A stretch of 11,108 nt of DNA. Source: Dehalococcoidales bacterium. Its GTDB lineage: Bacteria; Chloroflexota; Dehalococcoidia; Dehalococcoidales; UBA2162. Under the pieces are notes generated by a model that saw nothing but the letters and a program-made list of their open reading frames with translations, ran no database searches and was not told the DNA's origin. The position numbers and the translations under genes are program-made. The DNA is taken from the NCBI GenBank assembly GCA_002685815.1, contig NYYM01000084.1, positions 3,331 to 14,438 of the forward strand, given 5' to 3'. Positions 1 to 6,788 of the stretch are shown piece after piece; positions within the stretch are counted from its first letter, which is position 1, and the number at the start of each line of letters is the position of its first letter.

Positions 1-1
1 C

Positions 2-295
2 CCCTACGAAGAGATATTTCCCCGGCTGGTGCACCGTGAGGTCATAACCAGACCTCTGGCCCTCACCGAGACTATGGAAAAGTACAGCGTCATGGTTAGA
101 GTGGATGGTGGGGGTATTTCGGGGCAGAGCGGGGCTATCGCCCACGGTATCGCGCGGGCATTGGTGAGGGCGGATGAGAGCTTCAAGCCAGCTCTGCGCC
201 AGAACGGGCTGCTGACCAGAGATGCCCGGGCTAAGGAAAGAAAGAAACCGGGTCTGAAACGGGCCCGCAAGGCCAAGCAGTATACCAAGCGTTAG
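2..295 (+). CDS. rpsI: 30S ribosomal protein S9, 3' part (5' end outside window)
   Basis: This is the C-terminal 97 residues of small-subunit ribosomal protein S9, which binds 16S rRNA in the head of the 30S subunit and reaches the P-site tRNA with its basic tail. The reading frame is already open at base 2, and the start lies before the window, so internal Met and Val codons are not the start. Family marks seen are the EIFPR and ITRPLALT segments, the glycine-rich RVDGGGISGQ turn, the GAIAHGIARAL helix, the LTRDAR motif, and the very basic end KARKAKQYTKR in place of the usual ...FSKR. The C-terminal KR is intact, so the protein is complete at this end. rplM would be expected just upstream. 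It is followed by a terminator, so it is the last gene of its transcript. Confidence 0.96.
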   Translation, partial: PYEEIFPRLVHREVITRPLALTETMEKYSVMVRVDGGGISGQSGAIAHGIARALVRADESFKPALRQNGLLTRDARAKERKKPGLKRARKAKQYTKR

Positions 296-311
296 AATCC
301 GGTAATAAGCG

Positions 312-343
312 CACACCCTGTCTCCGGCAAAGAGACGGGTGTG
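312..343 (+). other. Bulged hairpin after rpsI
   Basis: The left arm 312-324 (cacaccctgtctc) pairs with 332-343 (gagacgggtgtg), giving a 12-bp stem with a single bulged T at 319 and a 7-nt loop. No T-run follows, so it is not a terminator by itself. It lies 17 bases after the rpsI stop and just before the intrinsic terminator, where it could protect the 3' end of the ribosomal mRNA. That role is inference. Confidence 0.5.
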
Positions 344-355
344 ACGGGCTGAATT

Positions 356-383
356 AGAGAGGGGCCAAGCTCCTCTCTTTTTT
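356..383 (+). terminator. Intrinsic terminator of the rpsI transcript
   Basis: Arm 356-362 (agagagg) pairs perfectly with 372-378 (cctctct) across a 9-nt loop. The descending arm runs straight into a T-run at 378-383. This is the classic Rho-independent layout on the plus strand, about 60 bases after the rpsI stop. It separates the ribosomal transcript from the glycosylase gene that begins at 441. Confidence 0.8.
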
Positions 384-440
384 GTTGTCCGGTTTTCCCC
401 GGGGAATTGGGGGGGGGATGGGTTTTGAAACTGTGCTAGT

Positions 441-1118
441 ATGGTTTCGATGGATGAACGAACGGTAACGGGACAACTCCAGGTTGTTTACAGGAAGCTT
501 CTGGACGCCTACGGCCCTCAATACTGGTGGCCGGCTGAGGAATCTTTTGAGGTGATGGTGGGGGCGATACTCACCCAATCAGCCGCCTGGCGGAATGTGG
601 AGATGGCGATATCCAATTTGAAGGCGGCCGAGAAACTGTCACCCCGGGAGATGCGTGACTGCAGTCTGGAGGAGTTGACCGGTATTATTTACCCCTGTGG
701 TTACTATAACGTCAAGGCCCGCAAGCTCAAATGCCTGGTGGAATGGCTGGGAGAATACTGCCAGGATGATTTGGGCAAGCTGGCCTCCACCTATCCTACC
801 GAATTGCGTCACCAGCTCCTTTCTGTCTGGGGTATCGGGGAAGAGACGGCCGATTCAATAATACTTTATGGGGCCAACGGGCCGTTTTTTGTCATTGACG
901 CTTATACTCGTCGGATCATTGACAGAATCGGACTGGCCTCGGACGGCAACAGCTACGCTGCCTATCAGTCTCTATTTATGGATAATCTGCCGGCCGATAC
1001 CGGGCTTTTTAACGAGTACCATGCTTTGCTGGTCTGCCTGGCTAAGGATGCCTGCCGCAAGAAGCCTCTTTGCCGGGAGTGCTGTCTGAGGGACATGTGT
1101 GCTGATGGCGGGACGTAA
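441..1118 (+). CDS. Endonuclease III-related HhH-GPD DNA glycosylase, probably monofunctional
   Basis: This 225-residue protein belongs to the HhH-GPD base-excision repair superfamily, in the endonuclease III-related branch (COG2231, which includes the MagIII 3-methyladenine glycosylase of Helicobacter). Seen: the helix LTQSAAWRNVE (44-54), where Nth has LSAQ; GYYNVKARKL; the helix-hairpin-helix around G131-I-G-E-E-T-A-D138; and the catalytic Asp at D153 in VIDAYTRR. The lysine that makes E. coli Nth a lyase would fall at residue 135, 18 residues before D153; here it is Glu. A glycosylase without beta-lyase activity is therefore expected, with alkylated purines as a plausible substrate (inference). 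C205, C211, C214 and C220 form CX5CX2CX5C, a probable [4Fe-4S] site. The start is uncertain: ATG 441 and ATG 450 both lack a clear ribosome binding site. It stands alone between a terminator and the crotonase genes. Confidence 0.88.
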   Translation: MVSMDERTVTGQLQVVYRKLLDAYGPQYWWPAEESFEVMVGAILTQSAAWRNVEMAISNLKAAEKLSPREMRDCSLEELTGIIYPCGYYNVKARKLKCLVEWLGEYCQDDLGKLASTYPTELRHQLLSVWGIGEETADSIILYGANGPFFVIDAYTRRIIDRIGLASDGNSYAAYQSLFMDNLPADTGLFNEYHALLVCLAKDACRKKPLCRECCLRDMCADGGT

Positions 1119-1147
1119 TAGATGATTGATTCAACCCATCCCCCTGT

Positions 1148-1169
1148 CCCCCTTCCCTTGGGAAGGGGG
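1148..1169. repeat. Perfect GC-rich palindrome between the glycosylase and crotonase genes
   Basis: The arms cccccttccc (1148-1157) and gggaaggggg (1160-1169) are exact reverse complements separated by two T. Transcribed, this gives a strong stem with a 4-nt loop, but no T-run follows on the plus strand (taagaaattg). A looser outer pair, gagggg (1181-1186) with cccctc (1206-1211), lies beside it. It could stop or stabilise the glycosylase mRNA, or be a copy of a dispersed intergenic repeat. Only a genome search would tell. Confidence 0.5.
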
Positions 1170-1215
1170 TAAGAAATTGAGAGGGGCGTTGTCCCTTTTA
1201 GAAAACCCCTCAGCC

Positions 1216-1244
1216 TTGACGAGAGTAGCAAAGTTGGTTAAGAT
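1216..1244 (+). promoter_or_regulatory. Candidate sigma-70-type promoter for the acyl-CoA gene cluster
   Basis: TTGACG (1216-1221, 5 of 6 to the -35 consensus) is followed after exactly 17 bases by TAAGAT (1239-1244, 4 of 6 to TATAAT). Transcription would begin near 1251, leaving a leader of about 50 bases before the TTG start at 1304. Position and spacing fit well, but the -10 box is weak. Confidence 0.45.
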
Positions 1245-1303
1245 AAGTTTTGGTTTCAGTGCGTGTTACGGCTGATTCGTGAGTTCGGGGGGAGAGGGGT
1301 CTT

Positions 1304-2035
1304 TTGGCAAATCCCGCTATCGATTATTCAAAACACGACCATATTGCCCGGATAACCCTGCCGGGGGTTGAGTGGGATAATATTATCAACCTGAGGCTGG
1401 CCAGGGAGGTAGAGGACATCTGCCGGGGGATAAGCCGGGATGACGCTATCTACGTGGTGGTTATTAGTGGGGCCGGTGATGGAACTTTCCGGAGCGCTAG
1501 CCAGGAGAAGACAAATCTGGCCGCGGCGGTGGCAGCTATCGACCGTCCGGTTATCGCCGTTATCGACGGGGAGGCAGTGGGAGAAGGGCTGGAGATAGCT
1601 TTGAGTTGTGATATCAGACTGGCTTCAGACCGGGCCTGCTTTGGCCTGCCCCAGCTGGCTTCAGGAGAAATCCCGATGAGCGGAGGAACCCAGCGGTTGC
1701 CCCGATTGATAGGTAAGGGTAAAGCCCTGGAGTTAATCCTGACCGGGGAAACGATAGACGCTTCAAATGCACTTCAAATAGGACTGGTCAGCAAAGTGGT
1801 GACCCCGGAGAGTCTGGCTGGTGAGGTGGAGGCTTTGGCTCAGAAAGTAGCCTCTCAAGGGCCGGTCAGCCTGAGGTTTATCAAAGAGGCGGTAAACAAG
1901 GGGATGGATCTGACCCTGGAGCAGGGACTCCGCCTGGAGGCCGACCTCTATCTGCTGCTGCATACCACTGCCGACCGGACCGAGGGGATAAAGGCTTTCC
2001 TGGAGAAGAGGAGTCCTGAGTTCAAGGGAGAGTAG
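1304..2035 (+). CDS. Enoyl-CoA hydratase/isomerase family protein, atypical active site
   Basis: This 243-residue protein has the crotonase fold and acts on CoA thioesters in the cytoplasm. The start is TTG at 1304, chosen because GGAGAGG (1291-1297) sits 6 bases ahead. The first oxyanion-hole segment, usually CAGAD, is degenerate (FRSAS, 62-66) but keeps the Ala (A65) in place. The second, GEGLE (93-97), keeps E97, the counterpart of Glu144 of rat mitochondrial hydratase. The counterpart of Glu164 is Q117 in FGLPQ, followed by the usual IPxxGGTQRLPR (123-134). Loss of that Glu makes ordinary syn-hydration doubtful; isomerase, hydrolase or dienoyl-CoA chemistry, or a non-catalytic partner of the next gene, are alternatives (inference). 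The next crotonase begins 19 bases after its stop, so the two are almost certainly co-transcribed. They are only moderately alike and look like an old duplication or separate recruits. Confidence 0.88.
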   Translation: MANPAIDYSKHDHIARITLPGVEWDNIINLRLAREVEDICRGISRDDAIYVVVISGAGDGTFRSASQEKTNLAAAVAAIDRPVIAVIDGEAVGEGLEIALSCDIRLASDRACFGLPQLASGEIPMSGGTQRLPRLIGKGKALELILTGETIDASNALQIGLVSKVVTPESLAGEVEALAQKVASQGPVSLRFIKEAVNKGMDLTLEQGLRLEADLYLLLHTTADRTEGIKAFLEKRSPEFKGE

Positions 2036-2054
2036 GCGGGCAGAAGAAAGATCT

Positions 2055-2783
2055 ATGAGTGATTTTGAAGTAATTGTCTACGAAAAGAAGGACGGGAAGG
2101 GCTATATTACCCTTAACCGTCCCCAGGCTTTGAACGCCTATAATATGCAGATGAGAGACGAGCTTTACCAGGTGCTCGAAGCTGTCCGGGACGACCCCGA
2201 CGTGAGAGTGGTCATATTCAAGGGGGCCGGGGAGAAAGCTTTCTGCGCCGGGGCCGACCTGACCGAGTTCCTGACGGCTCCTTCTCCGACAATTGCCCGG
2301 CAGGTGCGCTGGGAAAGGGACGTCTGGGGGCTGCTGCTGAGTATCTCCAAGCCGATAATTGCCGCTCTCCATGGATACGTGCTGGGAGACGGTGTCGAAA
2401 TAGCCATGTGTTGCGATATCAGGGTGGCTTCAGAAGATGCCCAGTTTGGAGCTCCCGAGGTGGGGCTGGGGATCATCCCGGCTGCCGGGGGTAGCCAGAC
2501 GATACCTCGGGTGACAGGCAGGGCTCACGCCCTGGATATGTTGCTGACCGGCCGCTGGGTAAAGGCCGAGGAAGTCCTGAGGATGAAGCTGGTGAACTGG
2601 GTGGTGGTCAGGGGTGACCTGCTGGCTACGGTTGAAAAGCTGGCTGATAAGATTGCCGGTTATGACCCGCTGGCGGTGAGCTATGCCAAGCAGTCGGTGA
2701 CCCGGGGGCTTGACCTGAGCTTGGGGCAGGGTCTGGAGCTTGAGGCCAATCTCGGCCGTCAGTTGCAGGCTGCCCGAGACTGA
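2055..2783 (+). CDS. Enoyl-CoA hydratase (crotonase family), intact catalytic pair
   Basis: This 242-residue crotonase would add water to a 2-enoyl-CoA, giving 3-hydroxyacyl-CoA, as in beta-oxidation or a related acyl-CoA route. Seen: an N-terminal beta-strand region with LNRPQALNAYN (20-30); the oxyanion-hole loop FCAGADL (63-69); LGDGVEIAMCCD with E115; and FGAPEVGLGIIPAAGGSQ with E135. E115 and E135 correspond to the two catalytic glutamates (144 and 164) of the rat enzyme. The ATG at 2055 follows a purine-rich AGAAGAAAG and lies 19 bases after the preceding crotonase. The length is a little short of the usual 255-260 residues: the C-terminal tail that normally ends in a KR(K)PxF-like segment is missing, whereas the upstream paralogue has one (FLEKRSPEFKGE). 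The substrate cannot be read from the sequence. Confidence 0.9.
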   Translation: MSDFEVIVYEKKDGKGYITLNRPQALNAYNMQMRDELYQVLEAVRDDPDVRVVIFKGAGEKAFCAGADLTEFLTAPSPTIARQVRWERDVWGLLLSISKPIIAALHGYVLGDGVEIAMCCDIRVASEDAQFGAPEVGLGIIPAAGGSQTIPRVTGRAHALDMLLTGRWVKAEEVLRMKLVNWVVVRGDLLATVEKLADKIAGYDPLAVSYAKQSVTRGLDLSLGQGLELEANLGRQLQAARD

Positions 2784-2787
2784 GTGA

Positions 2788-2799
2788 ATGGCGCGCCAT
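2788..2799. repeat. 12-bp perfect palindrome ATGGCGCGCCAT
   Basis: This self-complementary dodecamer lies 4 bases after the second crotonase stop and upstream of the synthetase. Its core resembles the ATGGCGCCAT palindrome upstream of recA (10181-10190). It could be a regulator site or chance in GC-rich DNA; no T-run follows, so it is not an intrinsic terminator. Confidence 0.35.
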
Positions 2800-2854
2800 C
2801 AAACCTGAATAGTGGGCAAGGCGTGGGAAAGAATAGACAGGAGGAAGAAGAAGA

Positions 2855-4411
2855 TTGAACACTACCGAGTTTTTGACTATCGCTAATGCCATATGTCCGG
2901 ATAAGGTTGCTATTGTCTTTGAAGAGAAAAGGTTTACCTTCAGTGAATTGAATGTGAGGGTGAATAGAGTCGGTGATACCCTGCTGAAACTGGGAGTACA
3001 GAAGGGCGACCGGGTGGCTATGCTGCAGGTAAACACCAACCAGTGCATCGAGGTCTATTTTGCCGTAGCCAGAATCGGGGCCGTTTACGTGCCTTTGAAC
3101 TTCAGGGCCAGAGGCAATGAGCTTACTTATATGATGAAAAGTTCTGAAGCTACCACCCTGTTTGTCGGCGAGCGCTACCTGGAGTTGGTCGATTCTATAA
3201 AGTCCGAGCTGCCTGCGCTAAAGAACGTTATCTCTCTGGACAAGGAGCATGATGGCACTCTCCTCTACGAAGATCTGATGGGGCGGGCCTCGGCTGAAGA
3301 CATATTTACTAACGCGGGTGACGAAGACCTGACTATTCTGATGTACACGGCCGGTACGACCGGCTTTCCCAAGGGAGTGATGCTATCTCATAACAGTTTT
3401 TCCATTTACGTGCTGGAGAATGTAACTCCGGCTGACCCGGTGTCTGAGGAGGGGAACATCCTGACGGTACCTCTTTACCACGTGGCCGGGATTCAGGCGA
3501 TGATGGCAGCCGTTTACGGGGGCCGGACACTGGTGATGGAACGCCAGTTTGACGCTAAGGAATGGATGGGGCTGGTGCAGGGGGAGAAGGTCAGCCGGGC
3601 GATGATGGTGCCGACTATGCTCAAGCTGTTGATAGATAATGCCGAGTTCAGCAGTTTTGACCTGAGCAGTTTGAAGGTAATTACCTACGGGGCCGCCCCG
3701 ATGCCTCTCGAGGTCATCAAGAGGGCGGTAGAGCTTTTTCCCGGAGCCAGCTTTATTAACGCCTTCGGACAGACGGAGACGGCCTCCACCATCACGACCG
3801 TTCCGCCGGAAGACCACGACCTGAGCGGTACCGAGGAAGAAAAGGCCAAGAAGCTGCGGAGACTGGCGTCAATCGGTAAACCGATGGCTGACGTAGAGAT
3901 GAAAGTGATGGATGAGGATGGTAACGACCTGCCCCAGGGTGAGGTGGGTGAGATTATGGCCCGAGGCCCCAGGGTAATGAGCGGCTACTGGAAAGATGAA
4001 GCCAAGACCGAGGAGACCATCGATAAGGAAGGTTGGGTACATACCGGCGACATCGGCTATGTGGACGAAGAAGGTTACTTTTTCCTCGCCGGACGAGCCA
4101 CCGATATGATTATCCGGGGTGGGGAAAACATATCTCCTGAAGAGGTAGAAGCGGTGCTGCAAGGTCTTTCCAAGCTGGAAGAAGTGGCCATAATCGGCAT
4201 TCCTGACGAGGAATGGGGCGAGGTGCCGATGTGCGTGGCTGTCATAAAACGGGGGGAGACATGCACGCCTGAGGAGTTAATGGAGTATTGCCGGGCCAAT
4301 CTGGCCAGCTTCAAGAGACCGCGGTCAGTGGTGTTTTGTGATGAATTGCCCCGTAACCCGATGGGCAAGATAATCAAGAAACAACTGCGGGAACAATACG
4401 CCGAGAGCTAG
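2855..4411 (+). CDS. AMP-forming acyl-CoA synthetase (class I adenylate-forming enzyme)
   Basis: This 518-residue protein would activate a carboxylic acid with ATP to an acyl-AMP and pass it to CoA, supplying the two crotonases upstream. The start is TTG 2855, supported by an exact AGGAGG at 2839-2844, 10 bases ahead. Family core motifs in order: YTAGTTGFPKG (164-174, phosphate-binding loop), YGAAPMPL, NAFGQTE (302-308), VHTGD (395-399), GRATDMIIRGGENISP (413-428, hinge and A8 loop) and PRNPMGKI with K505, the C-terminal lysine needed for adenylation. Length and motif order are normal for fatty-acid or aromatic-acid CoA ligases, and I cannot assign the acid. A 71-base gap after the second crotonase holds a 12-bp palindrome but no clear terminator. 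The stop lies 19 bases from the convergent plsY stop. Confidence 0.93.
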   Translation: MNTTEFLTIANAICPDKVAIVFEEKRFTFSELNVRVNRVGDTLLKLGVQKGDRVAMLQVNTNQCIEVYFAVARIGAVYVPLNFRARGNELTYMMKSSEATTLFVGERYLELVDSIKSELPALKNVISLDKEHDGTLLYEDLMGRASAEDIFTNAGDEDLTILMYTAGTTGFPKGVMLSHNSFSIYVLENVTPADPVSEEGNILTVPLYHVAGIQAMMAAVYGGRTLVMERQFDAKEWMGLVQGEKVSRAMMVPTMLKLLIDNAEFSSFDLSSLKVITYGAAPMPLEVIKRAVELFPGASFINAFGQTETASTITTVPPEDHDLSGTEEEKAKKLRRLASIGKPMADVEMKVMDEDGNDLPQGEVGEIMARGPRVMSGYWKDEAKTEETIDKEGWVHTGDIGYVDEEGYFFLAGRATDMIIRGGENISPEEVEAVLQGLSKLEEVAIIGIPDEEWGEVPMCVAVIKRGETCTPEELMEYCRANLASFKRPRSVVFCDELPRNPMGKIIKKQLREQYAES

Positions 4412-4435
4412 TTTTGGGTCCTTCCCGTTTCTAGC
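4407..4435. terminator. Symmetric inverted repeat at the convergent gene ends, possible two-way terminator
   Basis: The arms gctag (4407-4411) and ctagc (4431-4435) contain the TAG stop codons of the synthetase and of plsY respectively. Inside, ggg (4416-4418) can pair with ccc (4424-4426), with T-rich bulges between. The pairing is interrupted and weak by eye, but it is the only structure between the two convergent genes, and the plus-strand bulges are T-rich. Weak call. Confidence 0.35.
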
Positions 4436-5132
4436 GGGGCGATTCTGGCTGGTCAGGCGGCTGGCGTCCCTGGTGTATCCAGGTATCCCGGTCCCTGATA
4501 TCCCGGTCAAAGAAGAGGCGGTTGGTAAACAGCTCTCTGGTGGGCACCGAGGCGCTGATCGGGCTTCTGGGAGCGGTGAACCGTCTTGTCAGGGCCAGCA
4601 GCAGTATGGCCGTGAAGCCCAGGGTTATCGGCAGGGGTTCTTTAACACCAAGTGGTTGGCTGAGAAACCAGCTGAGCAGGGGCAGGATGCTCAGGGTTAT
4701 TATCACTCCCACCGACATCTGGCGGAAGGGGGCAAAGAGGTAAACCAGGACCACGGCAACCCCCCCAAGTTGGGGAGACAGGGTGGCAATGACTCCTAGG
4801 CTGGTAAAGATGCCCCGTCCACCCCGAAAGTTGAGAAAGACGGGCCAGTTGTGCCCGATGATGGCGGCGACACCGGCCGTTGCCTGTTGAACGACTCCAA
4901 ACCCCAGCCATTCGGCCAGTGATACTGCCAGAGCCCCCTTGCCGATATCAAAGACGGTTACGGCCACGGACCAGCGCCTGGAGATAACGGCCAGAACGTT
5001 GGAGGCTCCGACGTTGCCGCTGCCGTATTGCCTGATGTCTATCCCCCGACGCCATTTAGCCACCAAATAGGCTGTCGGCACCGAACCCAGAAGATAGGCG
5101 CCAATTGTCAGTAGTATGAACCAGACGGCCAT
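4431..5132 (-). CDS. plsY: Acyl-phosphate:glycerol-3-phosphate acyltransferase PlsY
   Basis: This 233-residue membrane enzyme moves an acyl group from acyl-phosphate to sn-glycerol 3-phosphate, the first step of phosphatidic acid synthesis in most bacteria. Seen: an N-terminal membrane helix ending in LLGSVPTAYLVAK (14-26); the first loop motif GSGNVGASN (37-45); FDIGKGALAV (61-70); the second loop motif GHNWPVFLNFRGGRG (93-107); then further hydrophobic segments to about residue 183. The typical protein is about 200 residues. This one adds a hydrophilic tail (about 196-233) with NRLFFDRDIRDRDTW, probably cytoplasmic. The ATG at 5132 follows a GGGAG, and the gene starts 11 bases after the PHP stop, so it is the last gene of the operon running down from rny. 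The acyl-phosphate maker plsX is not in the window. Confidence 0.95.
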   Translation of the reverse strand: MAVWFILLTIGAYLLGSVPTAYLVAKWRRGIDIRQYGSGNVGASNVLAVISRRWSVAVTVFDIGKGALAVSLAEWLGFGVVQQATAGVAAIIGHNWPVFLNFRGGRGIFTSLGVIATLSPQLGGVAVVLVYLFAPFRQMSVGVIITLSILPLLSWFLSQPLGVKEPLPITLGFTAILLLALTRRFTAPRSPISASVPTRELFTNRLFFDRDIRDRDTWIHQGRQPPDQPESPR

Positions 5133-5143
5133 ATCGTCTCCCT

Positions 5144-6001
5144 TTATTGGTGGGGATTAGTCGGTTCTGGAGCTCGCTCCCCGGCCAGGGCCATAAGTTG
5201 AACAGCTGCTTCCAACGGCACATCCGCGCCTCCGATCGGGGTTTCGGGGTCGTCATCCAGGCCGTGGAAGTCACTGCCGCCGGTAGCTATCAGATCAAAT
5301 CTATCTGCCAGGCGGGTCAGCCAACGTATGTCTTCGTCGGTAGCGGCCTTATAGTAAACTTCGAGGCCGGTCAGGCCGCTTCTTTTCAGCCGGGACAACA
5401 AATGTTCCGGCTCACGGATGAAAAGGGGATGGGCCAGCACAGGCAATCCCCCGGCTCGTAGTATCAGTTCTATCGCCTCTGAGGGGTTTATCTTTGGCCA
5501 CTCGGTGTAGGCCCTCCCCCCCCAAGCCAGATACCCGGTAAAGGCTTCCTGAATTGAGGCCACATGGCCCTTTTCGAGCAGGGCCCGGGCGATATGAGGG
5601 CGACCGATAGAACCGCCGCCGGCTATTTCCCGCACCCGCTGCCAGTCAACAGCCAAGCCCAGGTCTGCCAGTCTGGTAACCATCTTCCGGGCCCGCTCCT
5701 GGCGGCAATCACGCATCTTTTGGAGAACGGCTAGCAGTTCGGGGTGGGTAACATCAATGAAATAGCCCAGCATGTGGACTTCTCCATAAGGGGTATCGGT
5801 GCTGATTTCAACGCCGGGAATTAATTTCAGGTGGGGGAAATTCCCGGCTTCCTCAAGCGCGGGAGCAACGCCGTCCACGTTATCATGGTCGGTGAGAGCC
5901 ATAATGGTCAGGCCGGCTTCGGCCGATTTGCGGACGATCTCAGCCGGGGAAAAGCGGCCATCAGATAACGACGAGTGCATGTGGAGGTCAACTTCTGACA
6001 T
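5144..6001 (-). CDS. PHP-domain phosphoesterase, RNase AM / 3',5'-nucleoside bisphosphate phosphatase type
   Basis: This 285-residue cytoplasmic metallo-phosphoesterase matches the stand-alone PHP family COG0613. Studied members (E. coli YciV/RNase AM and a Chromobacterium enzyme) remove phosphate from nucleoside 3',5'-bisphosphates or trim RNA from the 5' end. Metal ligands visible: H7 and H9 in DLHMHSS, D14, D38-H39 in LTDHDN, E65 in GVEIST, H76, H136 in GRPHIA, H191 in LAHP, and D244-H246 in GGSDFHG. All the ligands I would expect are present. Residues about 98-190 form the family's inserted helical domain. Its ATG overlaps the stop of the upstream phosphodiesterase gene by one base (TAATG), a sign of coupled translation. 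Lying directly after rny and ymdB, a role in finishing RNA decay products is attractive but inferred. A run of eight G in the coding strand (5516-5523) is noteworthy. Confidence 0.88.
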   Translation of the reverse strand: MSEVDLHMHSSLSDGRFSPAEIVRKSAEAGLTIMALTDHDNVDGVAPALEEAGNFPHLKLIPGVEISTDTPYGEVHMLGYFIDVTHPELLAVLQKMRDCRQERARKMVTRLADLGLAVDWQRVREIAGGGSIGRPHIARALLEKGHVASIQEAFTGYLAWGGRAYTEWPKINPSEAIELILRAGGLPVLAHPLFIREPEHLLSRLKRSGLTGLEVYYKAATDEDIRWLTRLADRFDLIATGGSDFHGLDDDPETPIGGADVPLEAAVQLMALAGERAPEPTNPHQ

Positions 6002-6771
6002 TAGTCTGAAGCTTCCCGGCGGATACGTTCAATGCTGGTGGCCCGGCCGCTTTTTTCATCTACTTCAACCAGCACCGCATCAAGCATTGTCTTCCCTTGC
6101 CCCACGCTTAGGCGGGTCTGGATCAGGGTCAGAAACCGCTGCAGTACTTTTTCAGCGTCGGCCCCGATTACTGAATCGAGGGGCCCGACCATCCCAATAT
6201 CGGTAACGTAGGCCGTACCCAGGGGGAGCAGCCTGGTATCAATCGTTCCGACATGGGTATGGGTGCCGAGCACGGCGCTGACCCGGCCATCCAGGTACTG
6301 TCCCATAGCTACCTTTTCAGAGGTTGCCTCGGCATGGAAATCAACAATGATGACCGGAGGTTTGCCCCCAAGGTCAGCCAGCAGGGCGTCCATGACCCTG
6401 AAGGGACAATCATAATTTTCCATGAAGGTGCGGCCTATCAGACTGACCACTACCGCCCCTCCTTTGGCCAGATAACCTCTTCCCGGCACACCCGGGGGAT
6501 AATTCAGAGGGCGCAGGATGGGCATATCACTGTCAAGGTGGGGCAGAATATCTTTCTGGGCCCAGATATGATTACCCGAGGTCAATACGTCAACCCCGCA
6601 ATCGAGCAGTTCAGCGGCTGTGCCTGGAGTCACTCCCAGACCGCCGGCCACGTTCTCAGAGTTGGCTATGACCAGGTCCAGGTCATACTGGCGGCGCAGC
6701 TCCGGTAAGAGTTCCTGCACCGCCTGCCTTCCCGGTTTGCCTATTATGTCACCAATCGCTAGTACTAACAC
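6001..6771 (-). CDS. ymdB: YmdB-type metallophosphodiesterase (TIGR00282 family)
   Basis: This 256-residue calcineurin-like phosphoesterase has the compact fold of Bacillus subtilis YmdB, a 2',3'-cyclic nucleotide phosphodiesterase that affects RNase Y-linked RNA turnover, motility and biofilm switching. Seen: GDIIGKPGR (7-15, with D8), ANSENVAGG (E39, N40), TSGNHIW (N67, H68), VDFHAEATSEK (H146), LGTHTHVGT (H171, H173) and MVGP near 190-195. All dimetal ligands are kept and the length is typical. The start is GTG 6771, which places MLVLAIGD in register with the family. An AGGAGG overlaps the end of rny (6785-6790), 13 bases ahead, so initiation depends on ribosomes reaching the rny stop. It lies 17 bases after rny and overlaps the PHP gene by one base. 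Confidence 0.94.
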   Translation of the reverse strand: MLVLAIGDIIGKPGRQAVQELLPELRRQYDLDLVIANSENVAGGLGVTPGTAAELLDCGVDVLTSGNHIWAQKDILPHLDSDMPILRPLNYPPGVPGRGYLAKGGAVVVSLIGRTFMENYDCPFRVMDALLADLGGKPPVIIVDFHAEATSEKVAMGQYLDGRVSAVLGTHTHVGTIDTRLLPLGTAYVTDIGMVGPLDSVIGADAEKVLQRFLTLIQTRLSVGQGKTMLDAVLVEVDEKSGRATSIERIRREASD

Positions 6772-6788
6772 TGGGTCTGGCTGGCCTC

